Notes: a model not told the origin generated them from the letters alone. 64,000 nt of DNA from Flavobacterium psychrotolerans (GCF_003097635.1 NZ_QCZI01000003.1:62001-126000), one strand, 5' to 3'. Positions 54,734 through 63,582 are shown, numbered from the stretch's first letter. Made by a program: numbers and translations.

Positions 54734-56197
54734 CTATTTATTGAGTTGGTTTAATAATTCTTTTACAATTTTCATATCATCAAAATCATGACGAACGCCT
54801 TGAATTTCCTGATATGTTTCGTGTCCTTTTCCCGCTATGAGAATGATATCATTGGGCTGGGCCAATTGGCACGCCGTTTTTATGGCTTGTTTTCTATCGG
54901 TTATGGAAATGGTCTTTTTAAAATTTTGAGGCTCCACACCTTTTTCCATTTGAGCAATAATATCCTCCGGATTTTCGGTTCTTGGATTATCCGATGTAAT
55001 GATTGCTTTGTCACTTAATTCAGAGGCAATGTTTGCCATTATTGGCCGTTTTGTTTTATCTCTGTCTCCACCACATCCCAAAACTGTAATTAATTGCTCA
55101 TTTTTTGTTCGGATGTCATTAATGGTTTTCAACACATTTTCTAAGGCATCCGGCGTATGGGCATAATCAACAATTGCCGTAATGTTTTGATTGGAAATAA
55201 TAAATTGGAATCGTCCGGAAACACTTTCCAACTCCGACAACAGGCGTAATACTTCGAAATGTTCCAAACCTAATTCGACCGCTACTCCATAAATTGCCAA
55301 TAAATTATAGGCATTAAAAGTTCCTATTAATCGAACCCAAACTTCATTATCGTTAATTTTTAATAGCAAACCCGACAATTGATTTTCTAAAATTTGAGCT
55401 TTATAATCAGCATACAATTTGAGTGCATAGGTCAATTTTCTTGCAGGAGTGTTTTGTAGCATCACCAGCCCATTTTTATCATCTATATTTGATAAGGCAA
55501 AAGCTGATTTTGGCAGATTGTCGAAAAACGATTTTTTCACATCTCTATATTCGGCAAATGTCGCGTGGTAGTCCAAATGATCGTGAGATAAATTCGTAAA
55601 AACGCCACCTTCAAAATGCAACCCTTCCGTTCTTTTTTGATGAATGCCGTGTGAACTCACTTCCATAAAACAATATTCAACGCCAACATCACTCATTTCT
55701 TTTAGATATTGATTGATGGTAAGGGAATCTGGCGTGGTATGGGTTGCTTTATATTCTTTATCATCAACAAGAATTTTCACAGTAGAAAGTAATCCCACTT
55801 TAAAACCTGCTTTTTTGAATAGTTGGTACAATAAAGACGCAATTGTTGTTTTGCCGTTTGTTCCTGTTATGCCAACTAATTTTAGATTATGTGACGGATT
55901 TCCAAAATAGTTCGTTGCCAAAAATGCTAACGCATTGTTGGTATCTTTTACTTGTATATAGGTAATGCCATGAATAATAATTTCTGGAAACGTATCGCAA
56001 ACAATAGCTGTAGCGCCTAAACTTAATGCCTTTTCTATGAATTCGTGACCGTTAGAAACGGAACCTCTAATTGCTACAAAAACATCGTTCTCAGTAATTT
56101 TTCTGGAATCGAACTCAATTTTATTTACAGCAATATCCGTTGAACCTTTAACAGCTTCAATGGCCACTTTATATAATATTTCTTTTAGAATAATCAC
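54734..56197 (-). CDS. murE: UDP-MurNAc-tripeptide synthetase (meso-DAP adding)
   Basis: 487 residues. Adds the third amino acid of the stem peptide. ATP motif GITGTNGKTTIASLLYQL; the DNPR motif in TSDNPRTENPEDI is the mark of meso-diaminopimelate-adding enzymes, so the peptidoglycan is of the mDAP type. The start is GTG at 56197, which overlaps the ftsI stop by four bases (GTGA). murF does not follow, unlike in E. coli. Confidence 0.96.
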   Translation of the reverse strand: MIILKEILYKVAIEAVKGSTDIAVNKIEFDSRKITENDVFVAIRGSVSNGHEFIEKALSLGATAIVCDTFPEIIIHGITYIQVKDTNNALAFLATNYFGNPSHNLKLVGITGTNGKTTIASLLYQLFKKAGFKVGLLSTVKILVDDKEYKATHTTPDSLTINQYLKEMSDVGVEYCFMEVSSHGIHQKRTEGLHFEGGVFTNLSHDHLDYHATFAEYRDVKKSFFDNLPKSAFALSNIDDKNGLVMLQNTPARKLTYALKLYADYKAQILENQLSGLLLKINDNEVWVRLIGTFNAYNLLAIYGVAVELGLEHFEVLRLLSELESVSGRFQFIISNQNITAIVDYAHTPDALENVLKTINDIRTKNEQLITVLGCGGDRDKTKRPIMANIASELSDKAIITSDNPRTENPEDIIAQMEKGVEPQNFKKTISITDRKQAIKTACQLAQPNDIILIAGKGHETYQEIQGVRHDFDDMKIVKELLNQLNK

Positions 56198-58197
56198 GAT
56201 AATTCCAATGTTATGATAGTGTTTTTATTTGAATTTTGTCCTGGCTGAATTGATTGCATTTTCACTTTTCCTACTCCAATTATTTTTACTTTTATTCCTA
56301 AATTACCTAGTAATGCAACGGCATCCATACCCGGCATTCCTTTTAAATTAGGAATTACATTTTGATTTCCATGTCCCTTAGCGTAATAATTCGAATAATT
56401 TTGCTCTTGTTTGGCATTCTTTTTATTCAAATTTTTAATCTCATTGGTTGAAAAAGCATCGGTAAAAATCTTTTGGGCGATTCTTTTAAAAACCGGTCCG
56501 GCAACATCGGCACCGTAATAATTATTCTTGGAAGTATTTGGCTCATGAACTACAACAATACAAGAATATTTAGGGACATCAGCAGGAAAATAGCCTACAA
56601 ATGATGAAATATAATGCTTTTCTGAACCTCCGTTTTTACCATAATTCGCTTGGGCGGTTCCCGTTTTTCCCGCCATAGAAAAAGCTGCTGAATACAGTTT
56701 TGAACCTGTTCCTTTTTTTACTACATTCTCTAAAACAGCTTTCAATTTCAAAACAGTTCCTTGTGAACATACTTTAGGATTCATCACTATCGTATTGTAT
56801 TTCTTAATGGTTTTGTTCCATTCCTTGATTTCTGAAACAAATTGTGGCTTTACCATTACACCATCATTGGCAACCGAATTATAAAAAGTCAGCGTTTGTA
56901 ATGGTGTGATAGAAACTCCATAACCAAAAGCCATCCACGGCAGTGAAATGTTAGACCAATTTTTATTACTGGGCTGAGGAATATAAGGTCTCCCTTCCCC
57001 TTGAATAGGCAGGCCTAAAGGCTTATTTAAGCCATAACGGTCAAGATGATTTACAAATTGTGCCGGATTGTTTTTGTAATTGTTATAAACCGCCTGGACC
57101 ATCACTGTATTCGATGAAACTTCAAACCCTCTTGCTAAGGAAATTTTACCATAACCTCCTTCATGAGAATCGCGCACTTTTTTCCCTGAATAAATCACGG
57201 TTCCACCATGAGTATCAAAAACGGCGCTTGTATCAATTTTTTTGTCTTCTAAAAGAGTCATTAAATCGGCTAATTTATAGGTTGAACCCGGTTCATGTGA
57301 TTCGGCTATCGCGTAATTGGTAGTTTCATAATAGGATCCGTCAATATCTTTCCCTAAATTAGAAATGGCTTTTATCTGACCCGTTTTAGTTTCCATTACC
57401 ACAACACAACCGTGATTTGCATCAAACAATTCCAATTGTTTTAATAGCGCATGATGGGCAATATCCTGAATGTAAACATCAATTGTGGAGATTACATCAT
57501 AGCCATCTTGGGGGTCTACTTCATTAACATCTCTAATGGGTTTCCATTGCCCCTTAGCGATTTTTTGTTTTAAAATTTTTCCATCTTTTCCGTTCAAATA
57601 TTTTCTGAATGCCCATTCTATTCCTTTTCCATCGGGCAATCCATCTGGAGTGTTTCGCTCATAACCAATGGTTCTTTCAGCAATTTTCCCTATTGGATGT
57701 TCACGAACTGTTTTTTGTTCAGTTATAATTCCTCCTTTATTAGCACCCAAATTAAATAATGGGAAACTTTTTATTTTCATGTATTGGGTAAAACTTAAAT
57801 CCCGAGCCACCAATAAATACCTGTTTTTTGTTGCTCTTCCGTGTCGCAATTCAGACTCAAAGTTACCGCTTGGTTTCCCCAACAAAACGGACAAGGAATC
57901 AGATAACGGTTTTATGAATTTCTTAAAAGCTTTATCCTTTGGCGCTACTGCATCAAATCGGATGACATAATTTGGAATAGATGTTGCCAATAAACTCCCA
58001 TCGGCAGAATAGATATTCCCTTTATTAGCGGGGATGACAAAATTTCTAACCGTTCTTTCTTTAGCTAATTTTCTATAATAATCGCCTTCAACCCATTGAA
58101 TATTGGTTAATTTCACAGCAATGGCAATCGCCATCAAAAAGATGGTAAAAGCCACTAGATAAATTCGGTACGCTATCTGTTTATCTTCTACTGCCAT
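56194..58197 (-). CDS. ftsI: Penicillin-binding protein FtsI with PASTA domain
   Basis: 667 residues. Division-specific transpeptidase. Membrane helix about 12-30; dimerisation domain; transpeptidase domain with S305-T-Y-K308 (EPGSTYKLA), SSN at 361-363 and KTG in MAGKTGTAQ. The C-terminal 60 residues (NVIPNLKGMPGMDAVALLGNLGIKVKI) form a PASTA domain, more usual in Gram-positive PBPs but common in Bacteroidota FtsI. Located between ftsL and murE. Confidence 0.96.
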   Translation of the reverse strand: MAVEDKQIAYRIYLVAFTIFLMAIAIAVKLTNIQWVEGDYYRKLAKERTVRNFVIPANKGNIYSADGSLLATSIPNYVIRFDAVAPKDKAFKKFIKPLSDSLSVLLGKPSGNFESELRHGRATKNRYLLVARDLSFTQYMKIKSFPLFNLGANKGGIITEQKTVREHPIGKIAERTIGYERNTPDGLPDGKGIEWAFRKYLNGKDGKILKQKIAKGQWKPIRDVNEVDPQDGYDVISTIDVYIQDIAHHALLKQLELFDANHGCVVVMETKTGQIKAISNLGKDIDGSYYETTNYAIAESHEPGSTYKLADLMTLLEDKKIDTSAVFDTHGGTVIYSGKKVRDSHEGGYGKISLARGFEVSSNTVMVQAVYNNYKNNPAQFVNHLDRYGLNKPLGLPIQGEGRPYIPQPSNKNWSNISLPWMAFGYGVSITPLQTLTFYNSVANDGVMVKPQFVSEIKEWNKTIKKYNTIVMNPKVCSQGTVLKLKAVLENVVKKGTGSKLYSAAFSMAGKTGTAQANYGKNGGSEKHYISSFVGYFPADVPKYSCIVVVHEPNTSKNNYYGADVAGPVFKRIAQKIFTDAFSTNEIKNLNKKNAKQEQNYSNYYAKGHGNQNVIPNLKGMPGMDAVALLGNLGIKVKIIGVGKVKMQSIQPGQNSNKNTIITLELS

Positions 58198-58203
58198 AAT
58201 TTT

Positions 58204-58554
58204 TTAAAAAAATTTATTGAAAAAACTTTTTTCTTCTTCTTTTTTTACCTTAATTTTTGTTGGAGGAACGGCTGACGGAAAAATTTGCTTTTCCACCATT
58301 TTATCCGAAACCGTCGATTCCATTTTTAGTTTCATTAATTCAGAACGCCTGTCTACAAACTCGGAGCGCAACTCTTTCACTTCATTTGTTAAAGCGATGA
58401 TTTTAAACACTTTTTGTTCATATCGCTGTGTATTTGCAATCATTATTATTGCCAGCAAAATAACAAAAACGATGAAGCGCCAGTTTTTTGCAGCGTTAGC
58501 ATCTTCATTAATAAGAAATCTCGCTTTTAATATGTCGTAAACACCGTTCTTCAT
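58204..58554 (-). CDS. ftsL: FtsL-like cell division protein
   Basis: 116 residues. One membrane helix (about 27-43, FIVFVILLAIIMIANTQ), then a coiled coil (KVFKIIALTNEVKELRSEFVDRRSELMKLKMESTVS) and a basic Lys-rich tail. Sequence is not closely like E. coli FtsL; size, topology and position between rsmH and ftsI support the name. Confidence 0.82.
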   Translation of the reverse strand: MKNGVYDILKARFLINEDANAAKNWRFIVFVILLAIIMIANTQRYEQKVFKIIALTNEVKELRSEFVDRRSELMKLKMESTVSDKMVEKQIFPSAVPPTKIKVKKEEEKSFFNKFF

Positions 58555-58557
58555 CTT

Positions 58558-59454
58558 CTATATCTTTTCAGCTATTCTCAATTTTGCGCTTCGTGCTCTA
58601 TTGTTAATTTTGATTTCATTAGCATCCGGGACAATCAATTTTCCGATAGTTTTAAACGGAACTGAAAAATTTCCAAAAAAATCACGTTCCGGCTCCCCTT
58701 CAAACATGCCGTTCTTAATGAATCGTTTTACCAATCTATCTTCGAGCGAATGGTATGAAATAACACTTAAACGCCCTCCTTGTTTTAGGATTTCCAGTGA
58801 TTGCTCTAAAAATTCTTTCAAAACATCAATTTCCTGATTCACTTCAATTCGTATGGCCTGGTAAATTTGAGCCAATATTTTATTCCTGATTCTTTCAGGT
58901 AAATATTTCACTAAAACCTCTTTCAATTCATCAGTGGTTTCGATTGGCCTACCTTCTCGAGCTTCTATAATTGTTCGAGCCAAAACTGGCGCATTTTTCA
59001 ATTCACCGTAGTCAAGAAATACACGTCTCAAATTTGCCTCATCATATTCATTGACTACTTTATAGGCATTCAAATCACTTTTCTGACTCATTCTCATATC
59101 TAATCCAGCATCAAAACGGGTAGAAAAACCTCGTTCCGCCACATCAAATTGATGAGATGAGACCCCCAAGTCGGCCAGAATACCATCTACCGATTTCACA
59201 TTATGAAATCTCAAAAATCTTTTTATGAACCGAAAATTTTCATTGATCAAAACAAACCTTTCATCCGGCAAGCCATTTGCCAAAGCATCTTCATCTTGAT
59301 CGAAAGCAAATAGTTTTCCGTTTGGCCCCAATCGACTTAAAATCTCTTTGGAATGACCACCACCGCCAAAAGTAACATCAACATACACCCCGTCCGGCTT
59401 AATATTTAAACCGTCTACCGAAGCTTTTAGCAAAACCGGATTATGATATTCCAT
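58558..59454 (-). CDS. rsmH: 16S rRNA (cytosine(1402)-N(4))-methyltransferase
   Basis: 298 residues from MEYHNPVLLKASVDGL; an in-frame ATG at 59466 would add four residues and deepen the overlap with mraZ. SAM-binding VDVTFGGGGHSKEIL, FDQDEDAL, GILADLGVSSHQFD, RGFSTRFDAGLDMRM and the C-terminal SYHSLEDRLVKRF. Modifies C1402 in the ribosomal P site. It overlaps mraZ, so the two are co-expressed. Confidence 0.96.
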   Translation of the reverse strand: MEYHNPVLLKASVDGLNIKPDGVYVDVTFGGGGHSKEILSRLGPNGKLFAFDQDEDALANGLPDERFVLINENFRFIKRFLRFHNVKSVDGILADLGVSSHQFDVAERGFSTRFDAGLDMRMSQKSDLNAYKVVNEYDEANLRRVFLDYGELKNAPVLARTIIEAREGRPIETTDELKEVLVKYLPERIRNKILAQIYQAIRIEVNQEIDVLKEFLEQSLEILKQGGRLSVISYHSLEDRLVKRFIKNGMFEGEPERDFFGNFSVPFKTIGKLIVPDANEIKINNRARSAKLRIAEKI

Positions 59455-59914
59455 TATCGTCGTCATTTACATTTCCCATTACATCTTCTGCCAAATCTGC
59501 AAAATCGACCACCGAATCATCGATTGCTTTTTCATACAAATCCTTATCCCAAATCTCAACGATATTCACCGCTGATGACAACACTAAATCCTTAGAAATT
59601 GAGGCAAAAACCACCAAATCTTTAGGGACTAGCAATCGCCCCAAATTATCAATCTCCACCACTTTTACCCCAGCGGTAAACCGACGAATGAAATCGTTGT
59701 TTTTCTTAACAAATCGGTTGAGTTTATTGATTTTTTGCATCATCAAATTCCATTCTTGCATTGGATATAATTCCAAACACGGCTGAAAAACAGAACGCTT
59801 CAAAACAAATCCGTCCTGAAGAGAGCCCGTAAGCTGCTTTTTTAAAGGCGCAGGCAAAAGCAACCTTCCTTTGGCATCAACTTTACACTCATATGTTCCA
59901 ACTATTGTATTCAA
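59441..59914 (-). CDS. mraZ: Transcriptional regulator MraZ
   Basis: 157 residues, two tandem SpoVT/AbrB-like domains: YECKVDAKGRLLLPAPLKKQL (about 7-27) and EIDNLGRLLVPKDLVVFA (about 87-105). In E. coli, MraZ represses its own dcw promoter by binding direct repeats. The start is TTG at 59914 (MNTIVGTYE), since no ATG fits. The first gene of the cluster; predicted operator repeats lie upstream. Confidence 0.95.
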   Translation of the reverse strand: MNTIVGTYECKVDAKGRLLLPAPLKKQLTGSLQDGFVLKRSVFQPCLELYPMQEWNLMMQKINKLNRFVKKNNDFIRRFTAGVKVVEIDNLGRLLVPKDLVVFASISKDLVLSSAVNIVEIWDKDLYEKAIDDSVVDFADLAEDVMGNVNDDDNGIS

Positions 59915-59937
59915 GGAAATGGCTTAATAGATTAAAG

Positions 59938-59945
59938 CAAAAATA
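59938..59945 (-). promoter_or_regulatory. Minus-7 element of mraZ
   Basis: TATTTTTG on the minus strand, 23 nt before the TTG start. The -33 region overlaps the GTGGT repeats. Confidence 0.55.
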
Positions 59946-59955
59946 TAAATTAATT

Positions 59956-60001
59956 ACCACATTTTACCACAATACACCACTTTGTTGATAAGTTTCACCA
60001 C
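59956..60001 (-). promoter_or_regulatory. Predicted MraZ operator: GTGGT direct repeats
   Basis: On the minus strand GTGGT occurs at 59956-59960, 59966-59970, 59976-59980 and 59997-60001. The first three are exactly 10 bp apart, the fourth 21 bp away (about two turns). Known MraZ sites are short direct repeats of similar sequence and 10-bp period. Confidence 0.6.
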
Positions 60002-60226
60002 TTTAACTGATAATTCAACAAATAACCGGTCATTATCCGCAACGGCTTATTTAGCAAATTGTTAAGAACCTTTTTTTATTAAGAAAATAACAACAGAAAG
60101 AAATTTTAGTTATTTGTTGATTCACTAATTCCATTTCTATTCTTTTAAACTTCTAGATTTATAAAAAAACAAAAACAAGCCATTTCAAATATTTACTACA
60201 AACGCTCCTATTAATCTATAAAGCCT

Positions 60227-60234
60227 TATATTTG
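60227..60234 (+). promoter_or_regulatory. Minus-7 element upstream of the hydrolase gene
   Basis: TATATTTG, 26 nt before the ATG at 60261. No TTG at the right spacing was seen. Confidence 0.4.
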
Positions 60235-60260
60235 CCGGAATTAGAAATGCCAAAACAATA

Positions 60261-61025
60261 ATGAAAAAAGACTTGAAAAAAGAAGGAAGATACACCTATT
60301 TTGAAGCTGGAGAAGGAACACCCATCATCATTTTACATGGATTAATGGGCGGTTTAAGCAACTTTGATGGCGTGGCAAATTATTTTCCGGAAAAAGGATA
60401 TAAAATTATCATTCCAGAACTGCCTATTTATACCCAAAATATTCTAAAGACAAACGTCAAAGCTTTTGCAAAATATGTCAAAGATTTTATCACTTTTAAA
60501 GGATATGATCGCGTTATATTGCTAGGAAATTCTCTAGGAGGACACATTGGTTTGTATCATGCAAAAATGTACCCAGAAAAAATGCTAGGCTTAATCATTA
60601 CCGGAAGTTCCGGATTGTACGAAAGTGCGATGGGTGACGGCTATCCCAGAAGAGGCGATTATGATTACATTCAAAAAAAAGCCGAAGATGTTTTTTATGA
60701 CCCAAAAGTAGCTACCAAAGAAATTGTGGATGAAGTCTATTCTATGGCAAACGATAGAATTAAATTGATAAAAACACTGACTATTGCCAAAAGCGCCATC
60801 CGCCATAACATGGCTAAGGATTTACCGAAAATGCACATTCCAACTTGCATTATTTGGGGTAAAAACGACAAAGTGACTCCACCCGACGTGGCCGAAGAAT
60901 TCCATAAATTGTTGCCCCATTCTTCATTATATTGGATTGACAAATGTGGCCATGCTGCCATGATGGAACATCCGGATGAATTTAACGAATTGATGTACGC
61001 TTGGTTAAAGAAAAGCGATTTATAA
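60261..61025 (+). CDS. Alpha/beta hydrolase
   Basis: 254 residues. Alpha/beta-hydrolase fold with nucleophile S91 in LLGNSLGGHIGL, acid D203 in WGKNDKVTPP and H231 in DKCGHAAMMEHP; the oxyanion HGLMGGLSNF is near residue 26. No signal peptide, so cytoplasmic. Substrate not identifiable; families like this include esterases and C-C bond hydrolases. Ends at a terminator that also sits just before the engB promoter. Confidence 0.88.
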   Translation: MKKDLKKEGRYTYFEAGEGTPIIILHGLMGGLSNFDGVANYFPEKGYKIIIPELPIYTQNILKTNVKAFAKYVKDFITFKGYDRVILLGNSLGGHIGLYHAKMYPEKMLGLIITGSSGLYESAMGDGYPRRGDYDYIQKKAEDVFYDPKVATKEIVDEVYSMANDRIKLIKTLTIAKSAIRHNMAKDLPKMHIPTCIIWGKNDKVTPPDVAEEFHKLLPHSSLYWIDKCGHAAMMEHPDEFNELMYAWLKKSDL

Positions 61026-61044
61026 TTCTCTAACACTCTTATTC

Positions 61045-61093
61045 AACCACTATTTTTCTGATGTAAAATCAAAAAAATAGTGGTTCTTTTTTT
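61045..61093 (+). terminator. Terminator of the hydrolase gene
   Basis: A 13-bp perfect stem (61045-61057 with 61073-61085), a 15-nt loop and a T-run to 61093. Confidence 0.8.
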
Positions 61094-61096
61094 GAC

Positions 61097-61104
61097 TACC
61101 TTTG
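61097..61104 (+). promoter_or_regulatory. Minus-7 element of engB
   Basis: TACCTTTG, 17 nt before the ATG at 61122, right after the preceding terminator's T-run. Confidence 0.45.
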
Positions 61105-61121
61105 CCAAAATCTTTTTTGCT

Positions 61122-61742
61122 ATGAAAATCAACACTGCCGAATTTATAATCAGCAACTCCGAAGTAGATAAATGCCCGAAGGATTTTCTTCCGGAATATG
61201 CTTTTATTGGTCGTTCCAATGTAGGAAAGTCGTCGTTGATTAACATGATTACCAACCATAAAAACTTAGCAAAAACATCTGGAAGACCTGGAAAAACGCA
61301 ACTAATTAATCATTTCAAAATTAACAACAATTGGTTTCTGGTTGATTTACCCGGATATGGCTATGCCAAAGTTTCTAAAAAAACCAAGTCCGTTTTCCAA
61401 CAATTCATCACCGATTATTTTGAGAAAAGAGAGCAACTCGTCTGTGCATTTGTATTAATTGACATCCGTCATGAAGCCCAAAATATTGATTTGGAATTTA
61501 TGGGGTATATGGGAGAAAGCGAAATTCCGTTTTGTATTATTTTTACCAAAGCTGACAAAATCAGCAAAGTGAAAGTAGATTCGCATATTGCGGCTTATAC
61601 CAAGCAAATGTATGCCAACAACTGGGCAGAAATGCCTCCGTATTTCGTGACTTCAGCGACGGAGTTCACCGGAAAAGAAGAATTACTAACTTATATTGAC
61701 GAAGTAAATCAGGAAGTTTTTAAGAATAACAGCGAGTTTTAA
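61122..61742 (+). CDS. engB: Ribosome biogenesis GTP-binding protein YihA/YsxC
   Basis: 206 residues from MKINTAEFIISN; an upstream in-frame start at 61080 lies in the terminator. A TRAFAC GTPase needed for large-subunit assembly. G1 GRSNVGKSSLIN, G2 region TSGRPGKTQLINHF, G3 DLPGYGYAKVSKK, G4 FTKADK. Length is right for the family. Confidence 0.97.
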   Translation: MKINTAEFIISNSEVDKCPKDFLPEYAFIGRSNVGKSSLINMITNHKNLAKTSGRPGKTQLINHFKINNNWFLVDLPGYGYAKVSKKTKSVFQQFITDYFEKREQLVCAFVLIDIRHEAQNIDLEFMGYMGESEIPFCIIFTKADKISKVKVDSHIAAYTKQMYANNWAEMPPYFVTSATEFTGKEELLTYIDEVNQEVFKNNSEF

Positions 61743-61751
61743 TTTTTTTAT

Positions 61752-61759
61752 TACATTTG
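61752..61759 (+). promoter_or_regulatory. Possible -7 element of the small secreted protein gene
   Basis: TACATTTG, 25 nt before the ATG at 61785. No TTG at the right distance. Confidence 0.35.
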
Positions 61760-61784
61760 AGAGTTAACCTTTTCATCCTAAGCC

Positions 61785-62126
61785 ATGACTCCAAATAAAC
61801 TATTACTCTTTTTTCTATTTCTGTTTGTCAACATCTCTTTTGGTCAGGAAAAAACCAATTCAAATATCATTAAAAAAGATATAGAAATCATTAAGGGTAA
61901 TGACATTTATGATGTTCCCGTAAATATGTCATCATTCAGTACAGCATTAGCGATCAAAAAATACAATAATAAAAACCTGGTTTATTACTACGGCAAATTC
62001 TTTTCCAGCGACACTTTGAATATCATTAAAAACATCAATGATTATGAGCTCGAAATTATTAAAATCCCAGATAACTTTACAAAAGACATTCAGTCAATTA
62101 TATATCTAAAAAAAGTGGTCAAATGA
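61785..62126 (+). CDS. Small secreted protein of unknown function
   Basis: 113 residues with a clear signal peptide (MTPNKLLLFFLFLFVNISFGQ). The mature 92 residues are Lys/Asn/Ile-rich with no cysteine and no recognised motif. The last codons and the stop lie inside a terminator hairpin shared with the convergent gldC gene. Function is unknown. Confidence 0.65.
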   Translation: MTPNKLLLFFLFLFVNISFGQEKTNSNIIKKDIEIIKGNDIYDVPVNMSSFSTALAIKKYNNKNLVYYYGKFFSSDTLNIIKNINDYELEIIKIPDNFTKDIQSIIYLKKVVK

Positions 62127-62136
62127 CCACTTTTTT
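62108..62136. terminator. Bidirectional terminator between convergent genes
   Basis: GTGGTCA (62115-62121) pairs with TGACCAC (62124-62130), flanked by A and T runs. It contains the stop codon of the rightward gene and ends one base before the gldC stop, so the two genes share 29 bp of terminator. Confidence 0.8.
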
Positions 62137-62472
62137 CTATTTCTTCAACTCCAATTTCTCTGCAAAATAATCGCAAAAATCTTTCATGGTGTCGGCCATT
62201 TTATCATCATTGGTGGCACGCAAAAAAGTTTCGGACATGGACAGTAACGTTTGATGGAAGAAGATTTTCATTTCATCTACAGGCATGTCTTTTGTCCACA
62301 AATCAATACATTTGGTGGATTTTTCATTGCTGTCCCAAACGGAAAGCATTATGGCTTTTGCTTCTTCGGAGAATACGCCTCCTTCTTGTGCGGTCCAAGT
62401 TAATTTTTCTGGAACCCTGTTTTCATCTAATCCGATGACGAATTTTATTTCGGAACTGCTTATGTTTGACAT
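62137..62472 (-). CDS. gldC: Gliding motility protein GldC
   Basis: 111 residues. A small cytoplasmic protein that in Flavobacterium johnsoniae accompanies GldB. Conserved features visible: SSEIKFVIGLDENRVPEKLTW, AKAIMLSVWDSNEKSTKCIDLW and CDYFAEKLELKK. The ATG overlaps the gldB stop by one base (TAATG). Needed for efficient rather than absolute gliding in the model species. Confidence 0.92.
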   Translation of the reverse strand: MSNISSSEIKFVIGLDENRVPEKLTWTAQEGGVFSEEAKAIMLSVWDSNEKSTKCIDLWTKDMPVDEMKIFFHQTLLSMSETFLRATNDDKMADTMKDFCDYFAEKLELKK

Positions 62473-63431
62473 TACTTTTTAGGTTTGTATTTAGATTTTT
62501 CGAATAGTTCTTTGTTATCCATTTGTAGCATTTGCCGCAAAGATACTTCATTGTTTTCCATAAAGGAACGCACAATTTGCCATCCAATCCAAGAACCTAC
62601 TCTTCCTGGAGACTCATTGTCGATTTCCAAATAGAATTTAGAAAATGGTGCCGGACTGATAAATCGCGGAATTAATTTTTGGTCGGTATCGTATAAAAAT
62701 TTTTTTTCTATAAAATAGCGCCACATATACCCCTCATTTTCCTGACACCATGTAATTTGTTCCGGCTTGTATCCCATTTTATCCGCATCAGTATAGTCCG
62801 GCAACAATAAATCTTTGAGATACAATTCCTTTCCAGCATAAATCATTTGCGAGAGGAAGGCATTGTCCGTGGGTGGTGCAATTTTGTATCTGGAAAAACT
62901 GGTGACAATATCCGGCAAGATTTGATTTTGTTCGAAATTTTGCTTGAGATATTCTGGAAATTCATAAAACTTATGGTCTTTGCCAAGGTATAATTCTAAT
63001 GAAATGATGAGCATGTTATTAGCATAAACCACTTTGTTCTGATAATCCATTTCTGAGATTATGGTGTATACTTTTGGCGTTTTAGTGTCCGGGAAATAAT
63101 ATTTAATGTGTTTAAAAAGCGCTTGTATTTTTTCTGTTTCCGGTTCGAAATTGGAATATCTTTTCTCTACCTCGGCATACAATTCATGCCATTGTGGGTT
63201 TTGCATTTTATCGATCCAGACCTTATCCTCATTTCCTGCAGGAAAGAAAAAAGGATATTGCAGTTGCAATTTTCTCAAATCTTGTGGCTTGGTCTCAAAA
63301 AATGCCTTGTCGAAGCGTTCCACTCTTATGTCTAAAGGAATTTCTTCAACTGCTTTTTCTATTTTATTTTTCTTATCGCAAGAAAATAAAAGAAAAACAA
63401 AAAGGAACGACAAAAAAAAGTGTTTTTTCAT
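62472..63431 (-). CDS. gldB: Gliding motility lipoprotein GldB
   Basis: 319 residues. Signal peptide with lipobox Cys18 (LLFSCDKK). The mature part has PLDIRVERFDKAFFETKPQDL, the helical FPFFFPAGNEDKVWIDKM-like segment, and PGRVGSWIGWQIVRSFMENNEVSLRQMLQ near the end, matching GldB. In F. johnsoniae, gldB is essential for gliding. Read with gldC as one transcript; a structured element lies just upstream. Confidence 0.92.
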   Translation of the reverse strand: MKKHFFLSFLFVFLLFSCDKKNKIEKAVEEIPLDIRVERFDKAFFETKPQDLRKLQLQYPFFFPAGNEDKVWIDKMQNPQWHELYAEVEKRYSNFEPETEKIQALFKHIKYYFPDTKTPKVYTIISEMDYQNKVVYANNMLIISLELYLGKDHKFYEFPEYLKQNFEQNQILPDIVTSFSRYKIAPPTDNAFLSQMIYAGKELYLKDLLLPDYTDADKMGYKPEQITWCQENEGYMWRYFIEKKFLYDTDQKLIPRFISPAPFSKFYLEIDNESPGRVGSWIGWQIVRSFMENNEVSLRQMLQMDNKELFEKSKYKPKK

Positions 63432-63447
63432 ATACTATACGTATTTT

Positions 63448-63547
63448 AGCCCAGATAGAAGTGAAAATCCTTTTTACTCCCTTTTACCCCTATTTTTTTA
63501 GGGGTAAAAGGGAATAAAAAGATTGTAACAGATAGCTGGAAATAGCT
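63448..63547. ncRNA. Structured intergenic element, copy 2
   Basis: AGC-CCAG at 63448-63454 can pair with CTGG-[5-nt bulge]-GCT at 63536-63547, enclosing a 23-position hairpin (63470-63492 with 63499-63521, one mismatch). The design mirrors copy 1 at 16987-17127, with a C-G to A-T pair change in the closing stem. Possibly a Flavo-1-type RNA. Strand is uncertain. Confidence 0.5.
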
Positions 63548-63582
63548 CCTAAAACAAATTCAGGAAAAATCAAAAAAATTAT

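Larger units (their letters stand above)
59915..60260. other. 346-bp divergent gap between mraZ and the alpha/beta hydrolase
   Basis: Contains the mraZ promoter (59938-59945), four GTGGT repeats (59956-60001) and the -7 element of the rightward gene (60227-60234). The stretch 60020-60220 is AT-rich with no gene. Confidence 0.75.
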
